The position numbers were made by a program, and so were the translations under genes. 64,000 bases of DNA from DATJWY01 sp035500775 (GTDB lineage: Bacteria; Pseudomonadota; Alphaproteobacteria; Acetobacterales; Acetobacteraceae), in NCBI GenBank assembly GCA_035500775.1, contig DATJWY010000068.1, positions 1 through 64,000 on the forward strand, in the 5' to 3' direction. Positions 1 to 8,664 of the stretch are shown piece after piece. Within the stretch, counting starts at the first letter, position 1; each line of letters begins with the position of its first letter. The notes under the pieces are model-generated. The model was not told the DNA's origin, did not search any database, and saw nothing but the letters and a program-made list of their open reading frames with translations.

Positions 1-48
1 CCGTATCGGGAGCCCACCTATCGCGAACCGATTTATCGCGATCAGTGA
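1..48 (+). CDS. C-terminal tail of a protein entering from the left
   Basis: Frame 1 is open from the first base to a TGA at 46-48 and reads PYREPTYREPIYRDQ. The tail contains the tandem unit YREPxYRxP, typical of a low-complexity repetitive C-terminus. Only 15 residues are visible, so no family can be named. It would run towards the end of the leftward flgI. The following 134 bases up to flgI hold no convincing gene. Confidence 0.35.
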   Translation, partial: PYREPTYREPIYRDQ

Positions 49-182
49 GCCCGCGCGGGGCAATGGACAAGTCCGTGCCCCTTTCCGGGTACACGGCCGG
101 GGTCGCCGTCCTCATCAGAACGCGTTCCCGCAGTCAGGCGGAGACGAACCCAGGGACAGCAGCCTCCGGCAGCGTCACTCAC

Positions 183-1316
183 TCAGATAAAGTCGAGCTC
201 AGCGTGTAGCGCGCCCGACGCTTTGAGCGCATTCAGCACTTGCATCAGATCACGTGGCCCCAAGCCCAGCGCATTCAGCCCGTCCACCAGATTCTTCAGC
301 GTCGCATTGTGTGGCACGATTTCAAGCCGCTTGTTCGATTTGTCGTCGATCCCGATCGACGTCCGCGGCACGACCACGGTCTGCCCGTTCGAGAGCGGGC
401 CAGGCTGGCTGACCTGCGGCGTTTCGGTCACGCGCACGGTCAGGTTGCCATGGGTCACGGCGACCGTGTCGATCGTCACATCCTCGCCGATCACGATGGT
501 GCCGCTCTTCTCGTCCACCACGATGCGCGCCGGCACTTCGGGCTGGACCTCAAGCTCCCCGAGATCGGCCATCATCTCGGTGACCCGGTTCGTATATTCC
601 GGCGGCACCTGGATATCGATCGTCCCCATGTCTTCCGCCTTCGCCGACCCAGGGCCAAGACGCCTCTCAACCACTTCCTTGATTCGTTGCGCGGTCACGA
701 AATCCGGGGCGCGCAGTGCAAGCCGCACATGGCTCAGAGTCTCCAGCGTCCCAGGCACCTCCCGTTCAACGATGGCACCGTCTGGGATCTGTCCGCTCGT
801 TTGCACGCCGGTCTTCACGGACTGCGCCTGCCCGCCGACCTGCAGGCCGGCAACCAGCAACGAGCCCTGCGCCACCGCATAGACCTCACCATCCGCGCCC
901 ATCAGGGGCGTCACCATCAGCACGCCGCCGGCCAGCGATTTGGCATCGCCCAGAGAGGCGACGGTGACATCGATGTTCGTCCCCTGGCGCGCGAAGGCGG
1001 GAAGATTCGCGGTCACGATCACCGCGGCGGTGTTGCGGGTCTGCAATTGCTGGCCGGTGACCTGCACCCCCATGCGCTCCAGCATCGTGAACAGCGATTG
1101 TTGCGTGAACTGCGAGTTGCGCAACGTATCGCCGCTTTGCTGCAGGCCGATGACGAGCCCATAACCCACGAGCTGATTGCTTCGGGCGCCATCCACTGTC
1201 ACCAGGTCGCGTATCTTGACCTGTGCGATCGTGGGATGGGTAAGGCCGACAAGTCCCGTCACCAGCACGGTGAGAAGGGAAAAACGCGGCATTCTGCCGG
1301 TGCGGGACGTCATCAT
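183..1316 (-). CDS. flgI: FlgI, flagellar P-ring protein
   Basis: FlgI forms the periplasmic P-ring bushing around the flagellar rod in the peptidoglycan layer. The protein is about 377 residues, the usual family length. It has an N-terminal signal peptide followed by the characteristic opening VKIRDLVTVDGARSNQLVGY, then GLVIGLQQSGDTLRNS, and later ARIVVDEKSGTIVIGEDV. The ATG at 1316 is preferred over a TTG at 1331 because GGAGCG sits just upstream. It is the last gene of the leftward flgE-flgK-flgL-flgI unit and lies 19 bases after flgL. FlgA and FlgH, which work with it in P- and L-ring assembly, lie 44 kb away in this window. Confidence 0.96.
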   Translation of the reverse strand: MMTSRTGRMPRFSLLTVLVTGLVGLTHPTIAQVKIRDLVTVDGARSNQLVGYGLVIGLQQSGDTLRNSQFTQQSLFTMLERMGVQVTGQQLQTRNTAAVIVTANLPAFARQGTNIDVTVASLGDAKSLAGGVLMVTPLMGADGEVYAVAQGSLLVAGLQVGGQAQSVKTGVQTSGQIPDGAIVEREVPGTLETLSHVRLALRAPDFVTAQRIKEVVERRLGPGSAKAEDMGTIDIQVPPEYTNRVTEMMADLGELEVQPEVPARIVVDEKSGTIVIGEDVTIDTVAVTHGNLTVRVTETPQVSQPGPLSNGQTVVVPRTSIGIDDKSNKRLEIVPHNATLKNLVDGLNALGLGPRDLMQVLNALKASGALHAELDFI

Positions 1317-1335
1317 GTCGCTCCGTTCCAAACCG

Positions 1336-2415
1336 TCAGATCACGCCGCTGATGTAATTCGACAGCGACAGCTTGGCCAGCGAAGCCGTTATCTCGTACG
1401 TCGCCTGCAACTGGGTCGAGAGCGAGGTCAGTTTCTGTGCATCCGTGTAGGTATCGGCCTGTTCGTAATTAGTGATCTGCTTGAGTGTCGCGTCGGACGC
1501 GCTTTTCTGGATGTCCTGGGCGCGTTGCAACTGGCTCTGCTTCGTGCCGAGAACACCCTGAACGGTCGTGAGCTCAGCTTGCCCCTGATTGATCAGCATC
1601 TGTGCCTGGGTGAGAATCTGCGACTTGGCCGTGTCGTCGATCTGCGACGAAGGAGCATCCAGCAGGCTGAGCATGGATAGGCCATGCAGCAAATCCTTAA
1701 AGGCCGGGTTGTCGCCCTTGACGTTGTATTTCAGAGTTTCTTGCGATCCGATCAGCACTTCGGTTTGCGGGCCAGCATTTGTCGTGTCCGACGATGTATA
1801 GAATGCAGACGTAAAATTATTTCCGGAGCTGGCTCCGGAATAGTTATCATTGAAGATATCAGAAATTTTTGACAAAAGTGTTGAGACATTGCTCGATGCA
1901 ATGGTTGTGGAGCCATTCCCTGTGGCGCTGTTCAGGGCATTGTTGATCGCATCGAGCGCGCCGCCGGACGCATCGGTTGCTTTCATTGGCGTGCCGGCGC
2001 TGTCGGAGCCGGCGAAGATGGCGTGCCCGTCATATTGCGTGTTGAGCAGGGACATGATCTGGCTCATGTCGCTGCGTGCCGTCGCCGCCATAATGGTCAT
2101 ACCCTGTGACGTGCCCGTATTGACGTTGAGGGCAGCGTTCGAGGCGCTTTGCGCCACGGAGGCGATGCTGGTCATGGCCGTTTGCATCGTATCCAGGCGC
2201 TCGCTCGCCGTGGTCATGGTCGTCTGTAGTGCGGTCTGCTGATCATTCTGGAGATGCAGCTGATAGAGCAGGGCAGCCGCTGTCCCCATCGATCCGGCCG
2301 GGTTTGCCTTCGCGCCGGAGGAAATCTCGGTTGTCAACTGAGCTTGCTGCGACTGCATCTGCTGGATGAGATTCTGCAGAACCATCGAATTTGCGTATGG
2401 CGTAATGCGGTCCAT
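1336..2415 (-). CDS. flgL: FlgL, hook-filament junction protein
   Basis: FlgL (HAP3) joins the hook-associated FlgK to the flagellin filament. The 359-residue product has the flagellin-like ends of the family: an N-terminal helix with LIQQMQSQQAQLTTEISSG and a C-terminal coiled coil that ends LAKLSLSNYISGVI. It is secreted by the flagellar type III apparatus, and no Sec signal is present. It follows flgK by 10 bases, which implies co-transcription and probably translational coupling. The central region is serine/asparagine rich, as expected of the exposed domain. Confidence 0.93.
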   Translation of the reverse strand: MDRITPYANSMVLQNLIQQMQSQQAQLTTEISSGAKANPAGSMGTAAALLYQLHLQNDQQTALQTTMTTASERLDTMQTAMTSIASVAQSASNAALNVNTGTSQGMTIMAATARSDMSQIMSLLNTQYDGHAIFAGSDSAGTPMKATDASGGALDAINNALNSATGNGSTTIASSNVSTLLSKISDIFNDNYSGASSGNNFTSAFYTSSDTTNAGPQTEVLIGSQETLKYNVKGDNPAFKDLLHGLSMLSLLDAPSSQIDDTAKSQILTQAQMLINQGQAELTTVQGVLGTKQSQLQRAQDIQKSASDATLKQITNYEQADTYTDAQKLTSLSTQLQATYEITASLAKLSLSNYISGVI

Positions 2416-2425
2416 GGTGTCACCC

Positions 2426-3907
2426 TCACTTGATCGTGTTTAGCGTATCAAGCATCTTACTGACCGCTTGCAGGACCTGTGCGCTGGCCTGATAAGTCTG
2501 CTGAACCAGGATCAGACGCTGCAATTGCTGATCGACATTGACGCCGGTCGCGCCTTGCAAGCTGGTTTGCGCATCCGCGGATTGCTGCGCGCGGGTTGTG
2601 TTGCGGTCGGTCCATGTGCTGAGTGTTGCCTGCTGCGTGCCAGCGATCTGCGACGCCGCATCGCCGAGAGACATGGAACCTGGCAGGCCAGTCGCCGTGG
2701 TGTAGCTCTGCCCCGATTGCATGCCGTTGAGAAAGGCGAGGATGGTGCTGTTATCGGAGGCGTTGCCGGGTATCGCGGCATTGGCTCCGTCACGGAGCAG
2801 CGTTGGGGTGGCAATAACGTTGCCATTGACCTGAATCTTGCTCGCAATGCCCCCGATCGGCGTTGTGCCGGTCAGCGCGGCTCCGGTCGTGCTGCCATCG
2901 GCGATGCTGAACACCCCATGCGGCGTGGCGCTGGTGGAGAAAGTTTGGTCGTTCGACTGGAAGGTGTTTATGAGGTTGGCCGAGAGTTCATCGAGCTGCC
3001 GGGCAAATTGCGGTAGGGTCACGTCGCGCAGCTGCAGGTTCGCGGCAATGCTGCCGGTCTGTGACATGGCGATTGGACGACCATCCACCGTCACGCCGGA
3101 CAGACCAGAAAGATAACCGTCCGCCGTCTGCGCCGCCGTCGGATTGCTGATCAGGTTGTTCGGGATATCCGACGTTGCTGTGAAGGAGAGCTTGTGCTCC
3201 GTGCCATCCCACAAGGTCGTGCCTTGATCGGTGGTAACGATGATCCCGTTATTCGAGTCCTGGAACACCTTGATCGGCAGTTTTTGCGAGAGCTGCGAGA
3301 GCAACTTGTCCCGTGTGTCTGCATACGCCGCTGTGGAATCCCCGCGCGTCGTCGCGTTCTTCAGGGCAGCCTCATTCGTGGCGAGCTGGTCAAGCGCGTC
3401 ATTGACACTCTGCGCATCAGTACCGATCGCCTGGTCCGCTTGTTGACGAGCGGAGGAAACCGCGCTGGCAAGCGTATGAATCGTGTCCGTCAGGTTTTGT
3501 GCCGCGGTTATGGTCTGCGTCTGAGCGGTCGTGTCATCCGGCGTCGAGGAGAGATTGGTCAGGTCGGTCTGGAACGCCGAGACGGTGGAGGGCAGGGAGG
3601 TGCTGTCCGATGGTTGCCCAACAGTTTGTATGTACTGGCCGAGGATGGCTACGATCTGATTGCTGTATGCCGCCGATCCGCTGGCCTGATTCGCTGCATC
3701 GGTCAGAAGTTGATTGCTGAGGCGCACGATTGGTTCGGCCAGGACACCGGTGCCATTCTGGCCGGCGATATTTTCCGCGCGCGGGATATCGCGCTGCACG
3801 TAACCCGGCGTGTTTGCGTTCGCGATGTTGTTCGCGATGACCTGCGCCTGCTGCTGTTCGAGATTCAGCGAGGAAAGCGCGGAGGCGAGTGCGCCTTGAA
3901 TGGTCAT
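2426..3907 (-). CDS. flgK: FlgK, hook-associated protein 1
   Basis: FlgK (HAP1) is the first junction layer between hook and filament. The 493-residue product begins MTIQGALASALSSLNLEQQQ and continues with the rod/hook signature NNIANANTPGYVQR at about residues 26-39. It ends in the helical segment LILVQQTYQASAQVLQAVSKMLDTL that packs with the N-terminus. GGAAGAAG lies just upstream of the ATG. It sits between flgE and flgL in the canonical order flgE-flgK-flgL. Confidence 0.95.
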   Translation of the reverse strand: MTIQGALASALSSLNLEQQQAQVIANNIANANTPGYVQRDIPRAENIAGQNGTGVLAEPIVRLSNQLLTDAANQASGSAAYSNQIVAILGQYIQTVGQPSDSTSLPSTVSAFQTDLTNLSSTPDDTTAQTQTITAAQNLTDTIHTLASAVSSARQQADQAIGTDAQSVNDALDQLATNEAALKNATTRGDSTAAYADTRDKLLSQLSQKLPIKVFQDSNNGIIVTTDQGTTLWDGTEHKLSFTATSDIPNNLISNPTAAQTADGYLSGLSGVTVDGRPIAMSQTGSIAANLQLRDVTLPQFARQLDELSANLINTFQSNDQTFSTSATPHGVFSIADGSTTGAALTGTTPIGGIASKIQVNGNVIATPTLLRDGANAAIPGNASDNSTILAFLNGMQSGQSYTTATGLPGSMSLGDAASQIAGTQQATLSTWTDRNTTRAQQSADAQTSLQGATGVNVDQQLQRLILVQQTYQASAQVLQAVSKMLDTLNTIK

Positions 3908-3973
3908 GGTCTTCTTCCTTCAGCCGGGCGGGCAACGAGTGGGGAGGCGGCCGCCTGACCGCCTCCCGCCGGA

Positions 3974-5476
3974 TCAGGGCTTCATCTGGTTCAGGGTTTG
4001 CAGCATCTGGTCGCTCGTGGTGACCACGGAAGCCGAGGACTGGTAGGCGCGCTGCGTCTGGATCAGATTGGTCAGCTCGGTGCCGATATCGACGTTGGAG
4101 CCTTCGAGCGCTGAACCTTCAGTGGTCCCCGCGAGACCCTGCCCCGGCGTAAACAATCGCGCGGCGCCGGCGTTTGGTCCCATGCCATAGGCGCCGCCGG
4201 AGAGCGGGGTCAGCCCATCCTCGTTCGGGAACACGGCAAGATCGAGCTGGTAGATCGGCCGCGAGGCGCCGTTCGAGAAACTTGCGACGATCTGGCCGGA
4301 AGGATTGACGCTGACGCCTTGCAACAAGCCGAAGGTCGAGCCGTTCTTCTGGATCTTGGTCGCGACATAGCTGCCGCTCAACTGCGTCATCCCGCCTGTG
4401 GTATTCAGCGTGCCGATGGTGATTGGCAGCGGATTGCCATGTCCGGTCGGCACGGTGAACGTCCCGAGAGTCGGATCGTAACTATCGCCTGTAGGTGTCT
4501 GGCCCACATACGTCCAAGCTGCCGAGCCATCTGCGATCGATGCGGTTCCCGTGCCGCTCGGAGCGGTGCCGCCGGAGGTACCGGCTGTGGCGCAGGTATA
4601 GATGTTGCCATTCGCGACAATGCGCTGTCCGACCGTATAGTTAGTGCCGGTGGCCCAGGCGGCGGGGGCGGTCGTGTTTACGCTCGCCATGGTTCCGGCA
4701 TCTGCGCCGGTGGCGTTGAAGGTGACCGTTGACGAGCCCACGAGTCCGGTCGTGTTGGTCGAGGAAACGGACGCGGAATCGTAGATATCCATCGTCCAGG
4801 TATTGGTGTTCGCCGAGGCCGCGCTCGCCGGTATGATCGGCGTGAATTTGAATGTCATCGTCTGAGTTTGGCCGAGCGGATCGTAGTAATCGACCGTTGT
4901 AACATTCGGGCTCGGCGGCGGTGAGGCATATGCCGTATTGTCGCTCGGCAGGTTGGCATTGAACGTCATCGTCGTTGTCGGCGAACTCGCGACGTTGACG
5001 TTCGAGATATTGACCGTCGAGAGATTGGAGATGTTGTTGGCGTTCGAGTTGCCGACCGGATTGCCGTTCGCGTCGAGCGGGATACCCTGCAGGTAGTAGC
5101 CACCGGAATTGACGAGATTGCCGTTCGCATCCGGACGGAAGGAGCCGGCGCGGGTCACCGCATAGCCGCCGGAAAGTGAATTAGGCGAGGAGTTGACGAC
5201 AAGGAAGCCGTCGCCGTTGATCGCGATGTCGGTCGCAACGCCGGTCGTGGAGATCTGACCCGAGGTCGAGATGTTCAGGCGATCGACCGTCGTAACGCCC
5301 GCTTGCTTGGCCGTGCCGGAGTTGGAACCATCCAGAACCAGGCTCTCGAAGCTGGTACCGGAGGATTTGTAGCCAACGGTCGAGCTGTTCGCGATGTTGT
5401 TCGAGATGTTGGAAAGGGCGTCGGATTGCGCATTGAGCCCGGACAAGGCATCGCGCATCGCATCAAGGATGCTCAT
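3974..5476 (-). CDS. flgE: FlgE, flagellar hook protein with an extra inserted domain
   Basis: FlgE polymerises into the hook, the universal joint of the flagellum. The N-terminus has SNISNNIANSSTVGYKSS (about 22-39) and the C-terminus has NLIQTQRAYQSSASVVTTSDQMLQTLNQM, both diagnostic. At 500 residues it is longer than many hook proteins. Residues about 271-326 form an extra module that starts AAWATGTNYTVGQRI, has NIYTCATAGTSGG, and ends IADGSAAWTYVG. This W-Y-G-Y-C-W pattern resembles the small chitin/carbohydrate-binding modules found in chitinases and phage tail proteins. It lies in the part of FlgE that is exposed on the outside of the hook. The gene is preceded by AGGAAG and starts the flgE-K-L-I unit. 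Confidence 0.95.
   Translation of the reverse strand: MSILDAMRDALSGLNAQSDALSNISNNIANSSTVGYKSSGTSFESLVLDGSNSGTAKQAGVTTVDRLNISTSGQISTTGVATDIAINGDGFLVVNSSPNSLSGGYAVTRAGSFRPDANGNLVNSGGYYLQGIPLDANGNPVGNSNANNISNLSTVNISNVNVASSPTTTMTFNANLPSDNTAYASPPPSPNVTTVDYYDPLGQTQTMTFKFTPIIPASAASANTNTWTMDIYDSASVSSTNTTGLVGSSTVTFNATGADAGTMASVNTTAPAAWATGTNYTVGQRIVANGNIYTCATAGTSGGTAPSGTGTASIADGSAAWTYVGQTPTGDSYDPTLGTFTVPTGHGNPLPITIGTLNTTGGMTQLSGSYVATKIQKNGSTFGLLQGVSVNPSGQIVASFSNGASRPIYQLDLAVFPNEDGLTPLSGGAYGMGPNAGAARLFTPGQGLAGTTEGSALEGSNVDIGTELTNLIQTQRAYQSSASVVTTSDQMLQTLNQMKP
4499..4666 (-). other. carbohydrate-binding-module-like insert within FlgE
   Basis: This segment encodes residues about 271-326 of the hook protein. 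It has the spacing of aromatic residues seen in small chitin-binding (ChiA/ChiC-type, CBM5/12-like) modules: W-x5-Y-x2-G, a later Y-T-C, then DG-S-A-A-W-T-Y-V-G. The flanking sequence returns to ordinary FlgE. The assignment rests on pattern recognition, not on a profile search. Confidence 0.5.
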
Positions 5477-5585
5477 TGATTTTCGCTTCCTGGAGGGATC
5501 GTGACAGAATCGGAGACGGGGGATTTTTCCGCCGCTTCTGGCGGGCCGGCTCGGCCGGATATCCTGAGCAGGAATTCGGTCATGG

Positions 5586-6479
5586 CTATTTTTGCCCGGG
5601 AGTTTGCGCGTGCTCGCTCAGCGCATCCGCCGCGTCGCTCCGCAAAATGGTCACGGCAATTCGCCGGTTGCGCGGATCATCTGGCGTCTGCGGCACCAGC
5701 AGGTCGGTCGCCGCCCGGCCTTCGATCTTCAGCATGCGATCGGCGCTCACGCCTTTGCTCTCCAGTTCCCGGCGCGCCGCGTTGGCGCGGTCGGCTGACA
5801 ATTCCCAGTTGGAATAGGCGCCATGGTTAAGCGCCTGCCCGTCAGTATGGCCGGTGATGATGATGGAATTCTGAACTGTCGCGAGAACCTGGCCGATCAC
5901 GCCAAGAATGCGCATCAGCCGTGGCGTCGGCACGGCCGAGCCTGGCTGGAACATACCCTGGTCGTCGCGGTCGAAGATCTGTAGCCGCAGTCCCTCCGGC
6001 GTCATCTCCACCGAGAGATTTCCCGCCACATCCTTGAGTTCACCCTGCGCTATCATGTGCTCGACTTCGGCCTTCACCGCCTCGAAGCGCTGTCGTTCCT
6101 GCGGGTCCTTGAACAGGCCCTCCGGGTCGGCGTCATTCTCTGCCGATGCGTTATCCTGCTGGACAGAGGGACCGCCATCCTCGCTGCTATCGATGATCTT
6201 CTCGATTTTGGGGTCGGCGCCATTCAGTATGGATTTCCCGCCATCAAGCGCACCGTTGCCCCCCGACATGTCGAGGATGGATGCCGTGTTGAAGAATTTC
6301 GCAATTCCCTTGCGCTGGCTCTCCGTCGTTGATGAGAGCAGCCACATGATCAGGAAGAACGCCATCATCGCGGTCACGAAATCCGCGTAGGCGACCTTCC
6401 ATTGACCGGAATGTTCGTTGCGCTCTTCCGCGGCACGCTTGATGACAATCGGGCGTTTCGCGTCGTTTTCGCCGCTCAT
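5586..6479 (-). CDS. motB: MotB, flagellar stator subunit
   Basis: MotB anchors the stator to peptidoglycan and, with MotA, conducts the driving ions. From the chosen ATG (MSGENDAKRP) the product is 297 residues. It has the single membrane segment YADFVTAMMAFFLIMWLLSS with the essential aspartate at residue 33, a linker, and a C-terminal OmpA-type domain with ITGHTDGQ and ELSADRANAARREL. An upstream in-frame ATG at 6542 would add 21 residues, but MotB proteins normally start close to this cytoplasmic sequence. Its partner motA lies 34 kb away in this window, so the stator pair is split. Confidence 0.93.
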   Translation of the reverse strand: MSGENDAKRPIVIKRAAEERNEHSGQWKVAYADFVTAMMAFFLIMWLLSSTTESQRKGIAKFFNTASILDMSGGNGALDGGKSILNGADPKIEKIIDSSEDGGPSVQQDNASAENDADPEGLFKDPQERQRFEAVKAEVEHMIAQGELKDVAGNLSVEMTPEGLRLQIFDRDDQGMFQPGSAVPTPRLMRILGVIGQVLATVQNSIIITGHTDGQALNHGAYSNWELSADRANAARRELESKGVSADRMLKIEGRAATDLLVPQTPDDPRNRRIAVTILRSDAADALSEHAQTPGQK

Positions 6480-6529
6480 CCAGAACCTTGCCGCAAAAAA
6501 TGAGTGCGACCAAGGATAACTCCAAAGAC

Positions 6530-6551
6530 ATTTCGCAATCAAGTTTTCGCT
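6530..6551 (-). promoter_or_regulatory. pair of GCGAAA motifs upstream of motB
   Basis: Read on the minus strand, AGCGAAAA (6551-6544) and TGCGAAAT (6537-6530) lie 50-70 bases before the motB start and point towards it. They are members of the island-wide motif described in the findings. They overlap the 3' end of the preceding gene, so motB may have its own promoter inside the operon. Confidence 0.3.
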
Positions 6552-7240
6552 GGGGCATTCGCCGAGCGGATGGTCAGTGTTCCCTCCAGCTTGAGCCGAC
6601 GCAAGGCATGGCTGAAACTATCCACCGTATCCGCCGCGAGCGGCCGCGGCAGGCTGCGTTCCGTCTCCATGACGGCATCCAGCCGGCAAAGCTCGAGCCG
6701 CCCGCGAATTTCGACGTGACCGATTTCCGCAAGCCTCACCCGTAAGGCAAAGGCGCCGATTCGCATGATCCTGGCGTTACGGTCGGGTCGCCAGAAAAAT
6801 TCCAGCCAAGTGATCGCCCCGTCCTGCAGGATTGGCACCCGCCGTCCGATCCAGGGGGCGGGATCGCCGAGCGGCGCGGGCGGCCGCGGTGCCTGGTCCA
6901 GCAACCGAGCGACCGCCGACTCCTCGAGATGCATCGAACCGGCAAGCCGCTTCAGCCGTGTCGCCCCGAGCCAGATTTCGCCGTTCGGCCGCAACGCCGC
7001 CAGATAGAAGGCGAGCACGAAGAATCGCCCGTCCATCGGCACCAGTTCGTCCAGTCCGGCACCGGCCAGCTGCGTTTCGTTGTTCGCGTCCCCTGCCGGG
7101 AGGAGCGCGCCGATGCCTGAGCCCCGGAGGGAAGGCCCGGTGCGGCGAACCGTCTGCACATAGGCGTGGCTTGCCTCCTGCGGTGAGCCTATTTCGCCGA
7201 TCGGTTCGATCCCGGCTGATTCCTCCATTTCCGGGATCAT
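6539..7240 (-). CDS. unknown flagellar-operon protein with a FliK-like C-terminal segment
   Basis: The product is 233 residues with no signal peptide or membrane segment. The middle has a segment rich in tryptophan and proline (residues about 120-150, including WLEFFWRPDRNAR). The last 70 residues read RVRLAEIGHVEIRGRLEL and then ALRRLKLEGTLTIRSA. This resembles the C-terminal core of hook-length control protein FliK (LxPxxLGxVEVRL, then an LRxxLxxxGL ending), but a full fliK exists at 47983-49806. It lies between fliG and motB in the same direction, 70 bases after fliG. A role in switch or hook assembly is possible, but the function is not established. Confidence 0.75.
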   Translation of the reverse strand: MIPEMEESAGIEPIGEIGSPQEASHAYVQTVRRTGPSLRGSGIGALLPAGDANNETQLAGAGLDELVPMDGRFFVLAFYLAALRPNGEIWLGATRLKRLAGSMHLEESAVARLLDQAPRPPAPLGDPAPWIGRRVPILQDGAITWLEFFWRPDRNARIMRIGAFALRVRLAEIGHVEIRGRLELCRLDAVMETERSLPRPLAADTVDSFSHALRRLKLEGTLTIRSANAPAKT

Positions 7241-7310
7241 GCCTCGTCGCTGTGGCGGATCACGGTTTCACGGCTTGTCATTTCGCGGCCTGATGTCGTC
7301 CCGTGCGCCA

Positions 7311-8357
7311 TCATTGCTCGAAGCCGTTCTCCTCGTCCTCGTCGAGGATGAAGATCCGGCCCTCGTCGGCGAGGCGCTTGGTGATGGCGATGATCTCCGC
7401 CTGTGTGTCGTCGATTGTCTTGCGGCGCTGGGTTGGCAGGGACTCGAGTTCCTCCCGCAGCATGTTGGCGGCGCGTTCGGACATGTTGGAGAGAAACAAA
7501 TCCTGGATCGCCTTGGTCGCGCCGGAGAGCGCGATCGGCAGCTTGTCGGCCGGGCATTCGGCGATGAGCACGCCGATGGTCGAGGGATCGACCCGGGCAA
7601 GATCCTCGAAGGTGAACATGACCCGGCGGATGCGTGCGGCCGCCTGCGGTTCCTTCTCCTCGATGGTCCGCATGACCTTCTCCACCATCTCCTTGTCCGA
7701 GCGGTTGAGCATCTCGGCCATGATCGAGGAGCTGTCGCGCTCGTAGGAACGGGAGAGATTGGTGATGAATTCCCGCTTCAGCGTCTCCTCGATATCCATC
7801 AGCACCGAACGCTGGATGCTGTCCATGCGGACGAGGCGCACCGAGATCTCGGCGACCAGCGCCTCAGGCAGCAGGCGCAGCACCCGTGCCGCATGCTGCG
7901 CCGGCAGCTTGGCGAGGATCACGGCCGCGGTCTGCGGATATTCGTTGCGGAGATAGGTCGCGAGCACCTCCGGGGAGATGTTCGACAACTTCTCCCACAT
8001 GTTCTTGCCTTCGGGACCTTTGATCTCGTCCATGATGTCGTCGACCTTGTCGCCCGGCAGCATGCGGCGGAGCAGGCGTTCGGTCGTTTCCACGGTCCCG
8101 AAGATATTGCCGGTGCGGCCGACTTCCTGACGGAAATCGGCGATCGCCTTTTCCACCATCGTGACCTCGACCCGGCCGAGATTGGCCATCGCCCGGCTGA
8201 CGCTGCGGATCTCCTCCTCATCCAGCTTGGAGAAGATGCGGTGCGAGCGTTCCTCGTCGAGCGCCATCATGACAATGGCGACTTTGTCGATCGAGTCGGA
8301 GCCGTGCGGCACCTCTTCGCGTGGTATGCGGCTGGGGCGGCGTTCAGGCGCTCTCAT
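7311..8357 (-). CDS. fliG: FliG, flagellar motor switch protein
   Basis: FliG is the rotor protein that contacts MotA and transmits the switching signal. The 348-residue product has the N-terminal FliF-binding domain (SIDKVAIVMMALDEERSHRIF), the middle-domain EHPQ-type loop (NEYPQTAAVILAKL) and the C-terminal torque helix (LSNMSERAANMLREEL). The C-terminal tail is acidic. The start codon overlaps the stop of the flhX gene by 4 bases (ATGA). fliG usually follows fliF directly. Here fliH, fliN, fliP and flhX are in between. Confidence 0.97.
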   Translation of the reverse strand: MRAPERRPSRIPREEVPHGSDSIDKVAIVMMALDEERSHRIFSKLDEEEIRSVSRAMANLGRVEVTMVEKAIADFRQEVGRTGNIFGTVETTERLLRRMLPGDKVDDIMDEIKGPEGKNMWEKLSNISPEVLATYLRNEYPQTAAVILAKLPAQHAARVLRLLPEALVAEISVRLVRMDSIQRSVLMDIEETLKREFITNLSRSYERDSSSIMAEMLNRSDKEMVEKVMRTIEEKEPQAAARIRRVMFTFEDLARVDPSTIGVLIAECPADKLPIALSGATKAIQDLFLSNMSERAANMLREELESLPTQRRKTIDDTQAEIIAITKRLADEGRIFILDEDEENGFEQ

Positions 8358-8647
8358 GGGGTCTCTCGCGCGAGCTTACGGAGTTTCAGAAGGGGCAGCA
8401 GAGCGCCAGCCACCGCGAGCACGGCTTCCGGCGGTAGGCTCTCGCCTAGATCAAGGCGGGCAAGCACGTTGGGGAGGTCGGCATCCGCGGCGACGATGCC
8501 GGTTTCGCTGGCGATCTCCAGGATCCGCTGGGCGACATGATCATCGTGTCGGATGAACAGGTAGTAAGTCTCGTCCTTGCCGGTCATGGCGCGTAGCGCG
8601 GCGGCGATGCGCCGCCGCCGCCGCACCCGGCGCGTCCGTTCCTCCAC
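8354..8647 (-). CDS. FlhB C-terminal-domain paralog (FlhX type)
   Basis: This small protein matches the cytoplasmic domain of FlhB/YscU, the substrate-specificity switch of the flagellar export gate. It reads RRIAAALRAMTGKDETYYLF, then DDHVAQRILEIASETGI, LPNVLARLDLGESLPPEAVLAVAG. I chose the GTG at 8647 (97 residues) because the basic RRRRRIAAALRA segment corresponds to the RKAVALRY strand of FlhX proteins. A start at the ATG at 8587 (77 residues) would cut that strand off. It lies between fliP and fliG with a 4-base overlap into fliG. FlhX proteins can partly replace the FlhB C-terminal domain. A full flhB is present at 34693-35772. Confidence 0.75.
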   Translation of the reverse strand: MEERTRRVRRRRRIAAALRAMTGKDETYYLFIRHDDHVAQRILEIASETGIVAADADLPNVLARLDLGESLPPEAVLAVAGALLPLLKLRKLARETP

Positions 8648-8664
8648 GGCGCCGGTGGCTCCGC

